Shown: in pieces, positions 19,292 to 28,114 of the stretch
Position numbering within the stretch: position 1 is the first letter of the stretch
How the letters are laid out: every line of letters begins with the position of its first letter
DNA from: Asparagopsis taxiformis
Taxonomy: Eukaryota > Rhodophyta > Florideophyceae > Bonnemaisoniales > Bonnemaisoniaceae
NCBI GenBank assembly: GCA_030407315.1
Contig: JALQPE010002307.1
Location: forward strand, 62,001-126,000
Reading direction: 5' to 3'
Length of the DNA stretch: 64,000 bases
The notes under the pieces: generated by a model
What the model saw: only the letters and a program-made list of their open reading frames with translations
Told to the model about the DNA's origin: nothing
The model's database searches: none
Position numbers and translations under genes: made by a program

Positions 19292-20968
19292 TCAGCCATC
19301 AAAGCGTTTCTGTTCCTCTTCGTCTACTGCGTCAATGGGGACTGTACTCAGATCATCGGCCACTCGCTCGTTCATCTTCTTCTTCAACTTTCTGCGGAAT
19401 GATCGTTTTCGACTGAACACTCCCTCGACAACTGTCGCTTCCATGTCCGAACGCTGGCGAATGGCATCGGCCAATGGTTTGGAAACATCATCGAAGAAAT
19501 GATCTGTAGCTCCGGCCGCACCGGCGCGAGCCGTTCGTCCAATCCGATGCAAATAGCCGACTACGTTAGATGAAAACTCAAATTCAATGATGCGAGTCAC
19601 GTTGCCTAGGTCTAGACCGCGCGCTCCTAGATCCGTACAAAATAGTATGCGTCCATCGCCTCGCCGAAACTCTTCCAGATTAGCCACTCTCTCTTTCGCA
19701 GCTACGTTCTTATGCAACTCCAGAACTGCCCCAAATTTCTCCGCAATCTTCTCTTCCCCCAATCTTTCCCTCACCTCTCTTGCCACCGTCTGCATAGTGT
19801 CCGCCTTGGATGCAAATATCATCACTTTGTCCGTTTCTGTCATCTCTTCCTCAATAATAGTCATCAGTGCCTCCATCCGATCCTCCATCGTCTTTGTGTA
19901 CTGCCAACGTGACTGCAGCCGAACCGACCGCTTGTGAATGTCTTCTGTCTGAATAGACTTGATGTCAGGATATCTTCGTCTCATCCAAGTAACAATTGAC
20001 CGCACCTTTTCTCCAGTCCAATGCGGATATGTTGCACCGACAAACAGCAATCGATTTCTGTTCACCTTCCTCAACTCTCCATTTCTCCTTGTTGCAAATG
20101 GTTTCATACCAGGCTGGTCCAGAATTTGTTCAATATCCTTTAAGAACGAACCGGACAGCAGCATATCAGCCTCGTCGACTACAATGTACTTATCGCTTGT
20201 GTCGCGCTTCTGACTGAAGCGAAAGTAGTTCAGTAACGCTGTTGGTGTTGCAATGACCACACGAACATTTTTTATATCGGCGACATCAGGCGGCAGTCCC
20301 CCCGCCAGTACAATATGAGCCGGTGCATCTTTAAAGTACGACGTCAGGAACTTGGCAACCTGCTGGCAAAGCTCTCTGGATGGTACCAAAATAACTGCCT
20401 TCAACTTTGTCTCGGCATTCCGGCGAACCGTCTCGACAAATGGCAACAAATAAGCCAATGTCTTTCCACTACCCGTCTCGGCGCCCACCATCATGACATC
20501 ATACGCGTCATTCTCAGGCGGCCGTGGGCGTTTTGCCGCTTGTTCAGCAACATCCGACGCTGTGGCGTGTGAATCACGTTCATCGGCCAGACGTACCTCA
20601 TTGGCGTATTTGACCTGTATGTCCAGACCGTCAAGTACAACGGGAACAACAGCTGCTTGCGCTTTCGTAGGAGTAACAAAGCCCTGTTCAGACAGAGAAT
20701 TGACAATCTCCTCCGACACGCCCAATGCATTAAACGAGCTATCGGTTGCGAACATTCCATTATCAGTGAACACTTGCTCATTCAATTTGGGACCAGCAGC
20801 GGATGCAATCGTACATCGTGGATGCAATTGACGACCGAGACAAACTCCAGGCTGCAAAGGATTGCGGCTAAGTGGGAAGAAACGAGTAGCTCGTAGAGCG
20901 GGTCGAAGCCACAATGTCACAAAGGCGGCCGTGTCCATCGGAGCGATCGGATCTGCAGAGGACGACAA
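19292..20968 (-). CDS. DEAD-box RNA helicase
   Basis: A 558-residue ATP-dependent RNA helicase with a complete motif set: Q motif FNALGVSEEIVNSLSEQGF, motif I AETGSGKT (163-170), Ia VPSREL, GG, Ib TPTA, II DEAD (265-268), III as GAT rather than SAT (311-313), V ARGLD (449-453), VI HRIGRTARAG (474-483). An unusual 40-residue charged insertion lies between the Q motif and motif I. A second start 10 codons in (20938) opens a sequence rich in Arg, Leu and Ser that could target an organelle. The C-terminus is basic. It is divergent from the small gene at 21136 and close behind eIF3c. The precise RNA target is unknown. Confidence 0.92.
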   Translation of the reverse strand: MSSSADPIAPMDTAAFVTLWLRPALRATRFFPLSRNPLQPGVCLGRQLHPRCTIASAAGPKLNEQVFTDNGMFATDSSFNALGVSEEIVNSLSEQGFVTPTKAQAAVVPVVLDGLDIQVKYANEVRLADERDSHATASDVAEQAAKRPRPPENDAYDVMMVGAETGSGKTLAYLLPFVETVRRNAETKLKAVILVPSRELCQQVAKFLTSYFKDAPAHIVLAGGLPPDVADIKNVRVVIATPTALLNYFRFSQKRDTSDKYIVVDEADMLLSGSFLKDIEQILDQPGMKPFATRRNGELRKVNRNRLLFVGATYPHWTGEKVRSIVTWMRRRYPDIKSIQTEDIHKRSVRLQSRWQYTKTMEDRMEALMTIIEEEMTETDKVMIFASKADTMQTVAREVRERLGEEKIAEKFGAVLELHKNVAAKERVANLEEFRRGDGRILFCTDLGARGLDLGNVTRIIEFEFSSNVVGYLHRIGRTARAGAAGATDHFFDDVSKPLADAIRQRSDMEATVVEGVFSRKRSFRRKLKKKMNERVADDLSTVPIDAVDEEEQKRFDG

Positions 20969-21135
20969 ACGCGGTCACGTCAGAAGATCTGCGGCCAATT
21001 TGTCGACAGAAAAGGCCAACTGGTATGATTTATAATTTTGTCGAGATTCCAAAACCCAAACTTGTGTCTATTGAGTTTTGGTCGTTGCTTTCCCACGAAA
21101 CCGATCGTGCGCTGTGAAATTGCCGCGAGCAAGCA

Positions 21136-21582
21136 ATGCCCTCCTCCCAGCCTGACCCAATCTTCGACGGTTCAAAACAGGATGCGATACTGACGGGCGC
21201 CATTCCAGACAGTCGAAGTTCTTTGGAGACAGCGTCAGGTTCCGGTTCAAGTCGCAAGCGAGTTCGCGAGGGAAATAGTATGGAGAACGGTGACGATCAC
21301 GCCGCCAATCATATCGCTATGCACGATGATGACGAAGAATATTTTGACGTGGATATGGAGGCGCAGGATGCCTATGATGAACTTGAAGCGTCTGGTATCG
21401 CACCATCAGCCACTGACGTGCAAACCACCGCAATTTTCGTGCCATACTATCCCAATCTCGGTGGTACCGATTTCGATGATGAGTAAGTCACACATTTGTT
21501 TCGCCCATACGCGACATTCTGTGATGAGGTATGTTACTGACCATATTGTATCGTGAAACGTATTCGCAGCAACTTGGAGTAG
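21136..21582 (+). CDS. Small acidic protein of unknown function (one inferred intron)
   Basis: I do not recognise the family. The first exon (21136-21482) encodes an acidic, Ser-rich protein with a possible nuclear signal (SSRKRVREG) and a DDDEEYFDVDMEAQDAYDELE segment. Read without splicing it stops at TAA inside a perfect GTAAGT donor at 21483. A CTGAC branch-like sequence and a TTCGCAG acceptor ending at 21569 allow splicing to a tiny last exon (21570-21582) that ends DDDNLE-stop, total 119 residues. It is divergent from the helicase, with only 170 bases between starts, so the two may share a promoter. It could be a small nuclear complex subunit, but nothing shows which. Confidence 0.6.
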
Positions 21583-21721
21583 TTGTAGCCTGTACTAGTT
21601 TCAAGTGGTGACAACTGAGTTTATGACTGCTCAATACGGCCCTAGTTGTTACAATGCCTAGTGATGTAGAAGCTGAAACTATCTATAGCGAATGGCTTGG
21701 CAGTGCTATACAAGACGCAAT

Positions 21722-22816
21722 TTACATATGATTTGTATGGCGCGAGCCGAGACCAGCTCGATCGGGTCTTACCTGCGGAGCAATAGGTTCCAGTCTTCCA
21801 TGCGCTTCTGCTCCGAGTCCCTGACCTTCCTGCCATCCCATATTTGCGAGCATTTTGAAACCTTTATTGGATTCGTCGATAGGTTGTGCAGGTCTCTGTT
21901 TTCCACCACGAGCGCCAGCGCCATTCCTTCCCTTTCCACCGCGCATTTTACCGCTCTGATGTCCCCTCATGTAAGAAGCAGAGCCATTCCTTCCACTAAA
22001 ATTGCGATTACCTGTCCAGCCATTAGCATGTCCATTCGGCGCGTTCATAACCCCCTTAGCCTTCTTATTCCTACCGCCAGTAGCCGGAAACGGCATTCCC
22101 TCAAACAACTTGTCTAGACCGTCCCAGTCGCCTTGTTCAACTCTATGCTCGACCTGTTCTGGTAGAGCATCTCTCCTGCGTACATAATTAGCTCTGGCCT
22201 GCATCTTCCGTTTATATTTCTCTGGATCGGGGTGACGGTGCGCATGCGGCCGCGGTGGAAACAGCTCGGAAAAGATCGCCTTGACACGGTCCAAAAACTG
22301 CTCCTCTGTCAAGTCACAGTGACTGTCCTCCCTCCACGTCATCACAATATGACGATCAGGTCCGTCGGCCACAGAGACCGAGTCGGCACCGAGAACCTCG
22401 CTGGCGCGATGCACAGCGAGACGTAGTTTTGCGTTGGGCATGGGCACGCAGCAGTATTCAGTACCGGGATTTGAGTTTTCTTGAAAATGTCGGTAGGCAC
22501 TGAGCGCCTCTTCGATGACGTATTGGAGGTCTTGCTCGGGGTCGCTCTGTCTATAGTATGGTGTGTGCTTGCGAGGTTTGGGTATGAATTTGGCTGAGGG
22601 TTTGGTGGGTCTTGTTATCGGTACGAAAGGCGGTTCCGAGGGGTCCATTTCGGAGGCTATATTGTCGACGTAGTCGTTGCAGAGCGAGCTTGATAGTGAG
22701 GCGTCGTCAACGTCAGAATCTATTATTTCTTCTTCCGGCAACGAAGGCTGCGCATAATGCGGGAAACTGCGCCGCGAGCGTCTTACTGCCCGGTTGTAAG
22801 ATTTCCGAAAGGTCAT
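21722..22816 (-). CDS. R3H and G-patch domain RNA-binding protein
   Basis: About 364 residues from the ATG at 22816 (the frame is open to 22882). The start MTFRKSYNRAVRRSRRS is basic, as in Sqs1-like proteins. An acidic Ser/Asp stretch follows. An R3H-like domain reads LRLAVHRASEVLGADSVSV..PDRHIVMTW. After an Arg/Gly-rich linker the C-terminus is a G-patch: GFKMLANMGWQEGQGLGAEA followed by GRLEPI and RAGLG. Proteins with R3H plus C-terminal G-patch (Sqs1/Pfa1 type) activate DEAH helicases such as Prp43 in splicing and ribosome biogenesis. That role is inferred from architecture. The segment EHRVEQGDWDGLDKLFEGM resembles the extreme C-terminus of the next gene upstream. Confidence 0.82.
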   Translation of the reverse strand: MTFRKSYNRAVRRSRRSFPHYAQPSLPEEEIIDSDVDDASLSSSLCNDYVDNIASEMDPSEPPFVPITRPTKPSAKFIPKPRKHTPYYRQSDPEQDLQYVIEEALSAYRHFQENSNPGTEYCCVPMPNAKLRLAVHRASEVLGADSVSVADGPDRHIVMTWREDSHCDLTEEQFLDRVKAIFSELFPPRPHAHRHPDPEKYKRKMQARANYVRRRDALPEQVEHRVEQGDWDGLDKLFEGMPFPATGGRNKKAKGVMNAPNGHANGWTGNRNFSGRNGSASYMRGHQSGKMRGGKGRNGAGARGGKQRPAQPIDESNKGFKMLANMGWQEGQGLGAEAHGRLEPIAPQVRPDRAGLGSRHTNHM

Positions 22817-23064
22817 GCTGCAGCACGTATCGCTGACTGTGGCCGGAACGGACGGGAGATGGATCAAAAAGACGACGTTCACGGCCGAGGTGGATTCACT
22901 GCGTTGAGGTTGTTACAGACTGCATGGCAAAGTTTAAAATTATGTGCGCCTCACAGGAGCCGTTGTCTGACGCGTACAAAGCTACGGTACGGCTTCTAGT
23001 ACGACCAATCAAATGTGTACACGCACAAGAGCGCATTTACTGTGCTTTCTCATTCCCTTCTTCT

Positions 23065-25449
23065 TTATCTTCGCCGCTTGCCGTTAAACAACTTACCAAG
23101 TTTATCCCATTTGCCATCGCGCACAAGCTTTTCAATCTCACTGGACGCCACTTGCGCCCTTCCTGCAAATGACTTGACAAAATTGTGCGCATTTTCACCC
23201 TGGTCTCCCGCCCGCTGCTTTTTTTTCTTCGTTGCAGAAGACTTGACCAAATTATGGTCGGTACCTTTCCCCGCATCACCATTCCCTTCACCCTCTAGCC
23301 GTTTGGCAACTTCCAGCGCCCGCGGCAGACACAGTTCCTCTCCTATCGCTTCCTCTGCAAGCTCTTGGAATTTCTTCTTTTCCATTTTCAAGCACGGATG
23401 TTTCAGGTATCTCTTCTTCTTTGAAATCACTATGCGGGCTCCAACACGTTCAGCTAAACTGTACAATACACCACGATGCCGCACAGACATGCATGCAATC
23501 CTGTAGCTTTGCCGTTTGAACAATGATTTGTACACCTTCGTTGCTTTTTCGAGAAATAACTTGCGTTCATCGGCAAGCGAACGGTTTTTACGACTTTTCC
23601 TTCCTGCCGTACAACCCTCATGTTCGTCTTGGCCCTCCCTTGTTGCCTGTTGTGCGCTCTCCACCTGGGGCTCGCTGTCCGAAATCACATAAACATCTTC
23701 TGAAACAACTGGCGCTGCACCCTCATCTGTGGAATCGTCTATTACTATAACTGGGATATCACTCTGCGTGAACCGCTTTGCATCAGGTCTCTGAGCGCGT
23801 CGCCCCGCACTTCGTGTCATGACATGTTCATGTATTTCACCACGACTACTTATCTGTTTGTTGGGCGAAGCGCTATTCCCCTCAGTTCCTTCACAACCAC
23901 TGCAATCACTGCGACTATTTTCAGCACCTTCCTCCGCACACCAGTCCTCATCATCGGCGTCGATTCGAAAATCAGGTGCCTCCGACTCTGATGGCGACGA
24001 TTCCGTGATACTGGGATAATCTTCCTCGTCATCCGCGTCTATATCAAAACGTGGACGTCTTTGGACGCTGCGCTTTTTCCATGAACGATTCCTCGCGCGC
24101 CGAGTTACCACATCAGATTCAGAACTATCCTCCTTTGGAAACTGTACTACTGCCTCTGGTGTAAACGCATTATGCGAGTCTCGCTCATTTGGCGTCACCT
24201 GCGATAATCTTGGCACAGTTCTTTTTGGTTCGCGTCGTTTCCGCGAACCGACTTTCATCGCTTGCGAACCCCATTGTTCTGGAGGTACATCTGATAATCT
24301 AACTGGCTGCAATCTTTTCCGCAGACCAATCCTCTGTGGCTGCACGCCCTCTCCCGATTGAGACCCGGGACTTGACTCCATACTCGAATCCGAACCACCC
24401 ATCATTTCCTCTAGACTTGACTCAAATGCTGAATCTAGCTGATTGGCCACTTCCCCAGTCGGAGATATCTGCATCCTTGTGTGCGTGTCCGAGCGATAAA
24501 CTGGTTGGGTATCCAAATACTTTGTAGAACGCCGGATTGTATGTGACCCATTTTTTCCAAATTCAACATCTCTGGAAGGTCTATCAGCAGTTGATGACCG
24601 CCTCCTCCGCATAGGAGGTGGTGATTTGCTAGTACCACTCGACGCAGATGGACCACCCGTGTTTGGAATTGAGGCACTGGGCTCCCATCCCTTAACGCTC
24701 GAAGGCCGCGATGGTCTACTCGTGCTTTTGCTCGGTTCCAAATCTGTTGGACGGCCCCGTGGTGTTGAGCGACGCGTTCGACGTGGGGAACCAATGCTGT
24801 TTGAACGTGGCGTTGGACTGCTTGGAGTCGGAATCGGGGATGGAGATACATGGTCGTCAGATGCGGAAGGGATATATTCGGAGCCCGGCCGCTCTGGTTC
24901 AGTATTTGCCGCCGAGTCTTCCGTGAGAGGATGTTCATCCTCATAAGCAGGAAGTGATTGCCGAGATACCGATGCAGCGGCGGGAGGTGGTGTTCCTCGC
25001 CGTGGTTCGGGGAAGAGTGAATCTAACACAGAATCTGGTGTCGGTGTAATTGCTTGCTGTTCCGGTGAACCTACTGAGGGCTGCTTAGGTTTAGGGCTCG
25101 ATAGGGGCTGCGGAGAAACAGGGGGATCTTTTGCGGGAGTATATGCTGAGGTTGGTGAAATTGCTTGTAAACGTGGTGATCCCCCGAGTTGTTTCTCTGG
25201 AGCAGGGAGACAGGTTTTCTGTGGGGAAACAGGGGCATGTGTGCCCGGCGTGGAAGTTGGCGTCGGCGAGACCACCGATTCCACAAAGGGTGTTGCACAT
25301 GATTGAGTTGCAGGTGGCGTCGCAACGGCAGCACGTGCAGCTTGCAGCGCTCGTTCGAGTGGCGTTGAGAGCTCTGCGAGGCGCTCAGATGTGCAGTGCG
25401 AGCAGACACAGGGTTTGTCTTCGGGTTGCGGTTTGCAACTAGTCGACAT
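23065..25449 (-). CDS. Large low-complexity nuclear protein of unknown function
   Basis: About 794 residues from the ATG at 25449 (open to 25539). The first 40 residues hold a Cys cluster (CVCSHC). The next 350 are Pro/Ser/Thr-rich and probably disordered. The middle has acidic Ser/Asp/Glu patches with basic KR clusters typical of nuclear proteins. The last 150 residues look folded: KATKVYKSLFKRQSYRIACMSVRHRGVLYSLAERVGARIVI, then a KKKK motif and a terminal SEIEKLVRDGKWDKLGKLFNG helix. That final helix resembles a segment in the neighbouring R3H/G-patch protein, which suggests a shared partner or an old duplication. No enzyme motif seen. It may be a chromatin or ribosome-biogenesis factor; this is a guess. 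Confidence 0.6.
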   Translation of the reverse strand: MSTSCKPQPEDKPCVCSHCTSERLAELSTPLERALQAARAAVATPPATQSCATPFVESVVSPTPTSTPGTHAPVSPQKTCLPAPEKQLGGSPRLQAISPTSAYTPAKDPPVSPQPLSSPKPKQPSVGSPEQQAITPTPDSVLDSLFPEPRRGTPPPAAASVSRQSLPAYEDEHPLTEDSAANTEPERPGSEYIPSASDDHVSPSPIPTPSSPTPRSNSIGSPRRTRRSTPRGRPTDLEPSKSTSRPSRPSSVKGWEPSASIPNTGGPSASSGTSKSPPPMRRRRSSTADRPSRDVEFGKNGSHTIRRSTKYLDTQPVYRSDTHTRMQISPTGEVANQLDSAFESSLEEMMGGSDSSMESSPGSQSGEGVQPQRIGLRKRLQPVRLSDVPPEQWGSQAMKVGSRKRREPKRTVPRLSQVTPNERDSHNAFTPEAVVQFPKEDSSESDVVTRRARNRSWKKRSVQRRPRFDIDADDEEDYPSITESSPSESEAPDFRIDADDEDWCAEEGAENSRSDCSGCEGTEGNSASPNKQISSRGEIHEHVMTRSAGRRAQRPDAKRFTQSDIPVIVIDDSTDEGAAPVVSEDVYVISDSEPQVESAQQATREGQDEHEGCTAGRKSRKNRSLADERKLFLEKATKVYKSLFKRQSYRIACMSVRHRGVLYSLAERVGARIVISKKKRYLKHPCLKMEKKKFQELAEEAIGEELCLPRALEVAKRLEGEGNGDAGKGTDHNLVKSSATKKKKQRAGDQGENAHNFVKSFAGRAQVASSEIEKLVRDGKWDKLGKLFNGKRRR

Positions 25450-26699
25450 GTAGGAATAGTTCCAAATGAAGCGTACTAAGCAACCTTGAGATTGTAGGCG
25501 CGTGAGGGAGAGAACAAGTTTAGTACTCGGCTGTCGCACGACATTTCGGCCGTTGAGCTGAAGTGTTGTGTTTGGTCTGGGATGACATGTTCAATGAGTG
25601 AGATAATTTAGAGCTTAATAATGGAGAAATTTTGAGGATTTGAGAAAGTTGGTGTTTCCATCAAATGACTCTCGTGAACGGGATGAAAAGAACGGAACTC
25701 GTTCACATGAAGTTATCTCAGCTGCAATACACGATCCTGTACGCAGTGTGTACGAGGAAACGTGAGGCAAGAGGAAACAGACGATTAGGTTAATTCCCTC
25801 ACCAAGTGTGTTCAATATTCTCCCTATCAATGATGCTAACTTTACTCTTACATCCACGAGTTCTAGGCACAGATTCTTCTGGAAAAGCCAGTTTGCAATC
25901 TTTCTATTTCTATTGACCGAAGTAAATTGTTCTTCCGAGATGAAGCATCTGTTAGTATCGAACAAGACCAAAACGATGATAAGGGATCAATTCCTCAGGA
26001 TCAATCACGGATTCGTCCCAGAGTGTAGTAAAGGGTCTAAATCTCATGGCAAAGTTTGTAGAAGCATACTTTACCGGGTTTTACTGATGAGACACATCAG
26101 GAGAATGGATTTGTGCCCCTTTCGATGATAGTACTTTAATCGTGGTATTCCACAGGTCCGGTTGGGGAGATGGGGTTATGGGACAGTCGCTCTCTTGAGA
26201 TCTGAAAAATAAATGATATCAGCGGGTAAAAGAAGCTTGTCAGGCTCGAGGTGAAATGTGGATTTCTCCGGCCTTTCAGCCTACTACCAGCTTCCGAGGT
26301 GACTGCTTGCAACTCGGTGATTCTTGCAAGGCTTGACTCCCACACGCAATCTTGTATTTTCGGTACAGTGGCAGGTTGAACAGAATCAAGGATTCCTCTC
26401 CCCGCGTTTTCGAGTGGGTCGAAAGTTATGGATTTAATGTCAATTCCAGGACGACAGTTTGGTCGATTCCAGATTTCTTTCTACAGCTAGATGACAGCAT
26501 CCGTTCTATCTTTCATAATCAACGTTCGATGTCACAGCTGATCACGGCGGTGAATCGAATAGTATTCCGCCCTAACTATGAAAAACGAGAGGGACACCAT
26601 GAAGTTGATGGAGCAGTGATAGAGATAAACGGAATCAAATCTGTATCAATAAATGAATTCTGGCAACTGATAGTGATACTACCAATTCATTAGATGTGT
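25450..26699. other. Intergenic, AT-richer, no clear gene
   Basis: Contains the promoter of the preceding gene. A 113-codon frame at 26352-26693 on the plus strand has ordinary amino-acid composition but no recognisable domain and no start context. I do not call it. The region may contain old decayed transposon DNA. Confidence 0.35.
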
Positions 26700-28114
26700 G
26701 TAGGACCTTAGCCCTTGTAGATGGATTATACCTCCGAGGAGGATTAGAGGATAGGGATAAGGCTTCGAACTCACGAGTGAGAGCGCCGATTCCACGAGGT
26801 TGACGCCTCGTGCGATCCTAGTAGCCCGAGGGCTGTGTCGGGTGGATCGATCCCTCGGAGCCCGGACACCAGTCCCCCAACCCGGTAGCGGGTGGTAGAG
26901 CGGGGTCCGGGACGGCTGGATCTAACCTGCCGGAGGGACCTATCGGCCGTGGCCGTCCTCAACCCACTCAAGGGTTAACTAGGCACTTAGCGCGATGGAT
27001 CCCCGCGGGGATTGTGGTCGCCTCCACGCGTGGGTTTTCACACGACGTATTCCGCAACTGTGATACCACTGACGGCAGCGGTCGGGACCGTTTGAAAAGC
27101 CTGCGGGCGTTGGCTTCGGTTGACCGGCTGGGGGTGCCAACCGACAGCACTCCCCGTCGGTAGCCTTGTCCCGGTGGGCGGAAGGCCCCTCCCGGTCGCC
27201 TAGCGGCGTTAAAAGAAGCGGGAAGGTTCTCCACTACCGTGGAGACGAAATGCCCTAGGGCAATCCACGTGCACTCCCGCCGGAGGAGGCTCGCGGCGGG
27301 CAATTGGGGAAATGTGCGAGCGACCCCCAATTGGAGATCGAAACGGAGCAGCGGGTATCCGGTAAGGGAATTGCCGCCGCCGTTTAGTTGTAAGTTAAAC
27401 GACCACGGTCGAAAGATTTGGAACCGAGACGATCTGCCTTTATTGTAGCTTAGTGGTCAATCCGTTGACCTTAAATGATCAACGAGGCTGCCGGGACCGG
27501 ACCAGGACCAATGGTCCCGGTACGGCGTCCAATGGACCTTGTGGGGTGTTTATGTGGCCCAGGGGCCTTACAGAGTAAGCTGCTACGTTGCTACGTGTAA
27601 AGTAATAGAAACGGCTAGCCGTAACATACACGTGCACAACTGTAACGGGAGAATACTCCCGCTCGCACACGTGTGTGACTAATCGCGCCTATATCGCTAC
27701 ACGTTGCACGCTCGCCGAAGGGTCCCGCGCAAGCAATGTGGCCCGGTGCCAATGCAAGGCGGCACGCGCCCATTCGCCCTTGGGCGACAATTGCCTTGCC
27801 ACGTCACCGCGGCCATTGATTCCCAACGCGGCTCTTCGCGGCTGATTCCCTATCGAGCACCCACTCACGCTCTCGAGCGTACCGCTTAAGCGACCCTTCC
27901 TGGCGCCCATTCCAGACGCCTGGAATTGTCCCCCCCCGCGACCGCTCGCAGCGCAATACGGGACGAGTCCCACACTCTCCCCTTCTTAAACTGGCGCGCT
28001 CCTGCGCGCAGGTATCATGTATCCATCAAATCCCCACCTTCCTTCTCTTCCTCCTCACAGCGACTCGTCACTTCCGTTTCCCCTATCCCGATCCAATTCA
28101 GCGAGTGGGGAATC
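26700..28114 (+). other. GC-rich leader of a repeat-associated gene (possible LTR/5' UTR)
   Basis: Base composition changes sharply near 26,700. About 1.4 kb of GC-rich, structured sequence leads into the long frame starting at 28115, as an LTR plus leader would. I could not find the matching direct repeat downstream in this window, so LTR status is unproven. Confidence 0.35.

Noticed and set aside
26352..26693. 113-codon plus-strand frame
   Set aside because: No recognisable domain, poor start context, isolated in AT-rich DNA next to repeat sequence.
26761..26780. A tRNA-like TTCGAACTC segment near 26,765
   Set aside because: No acceptor, D or anticodon stems could be built around it.
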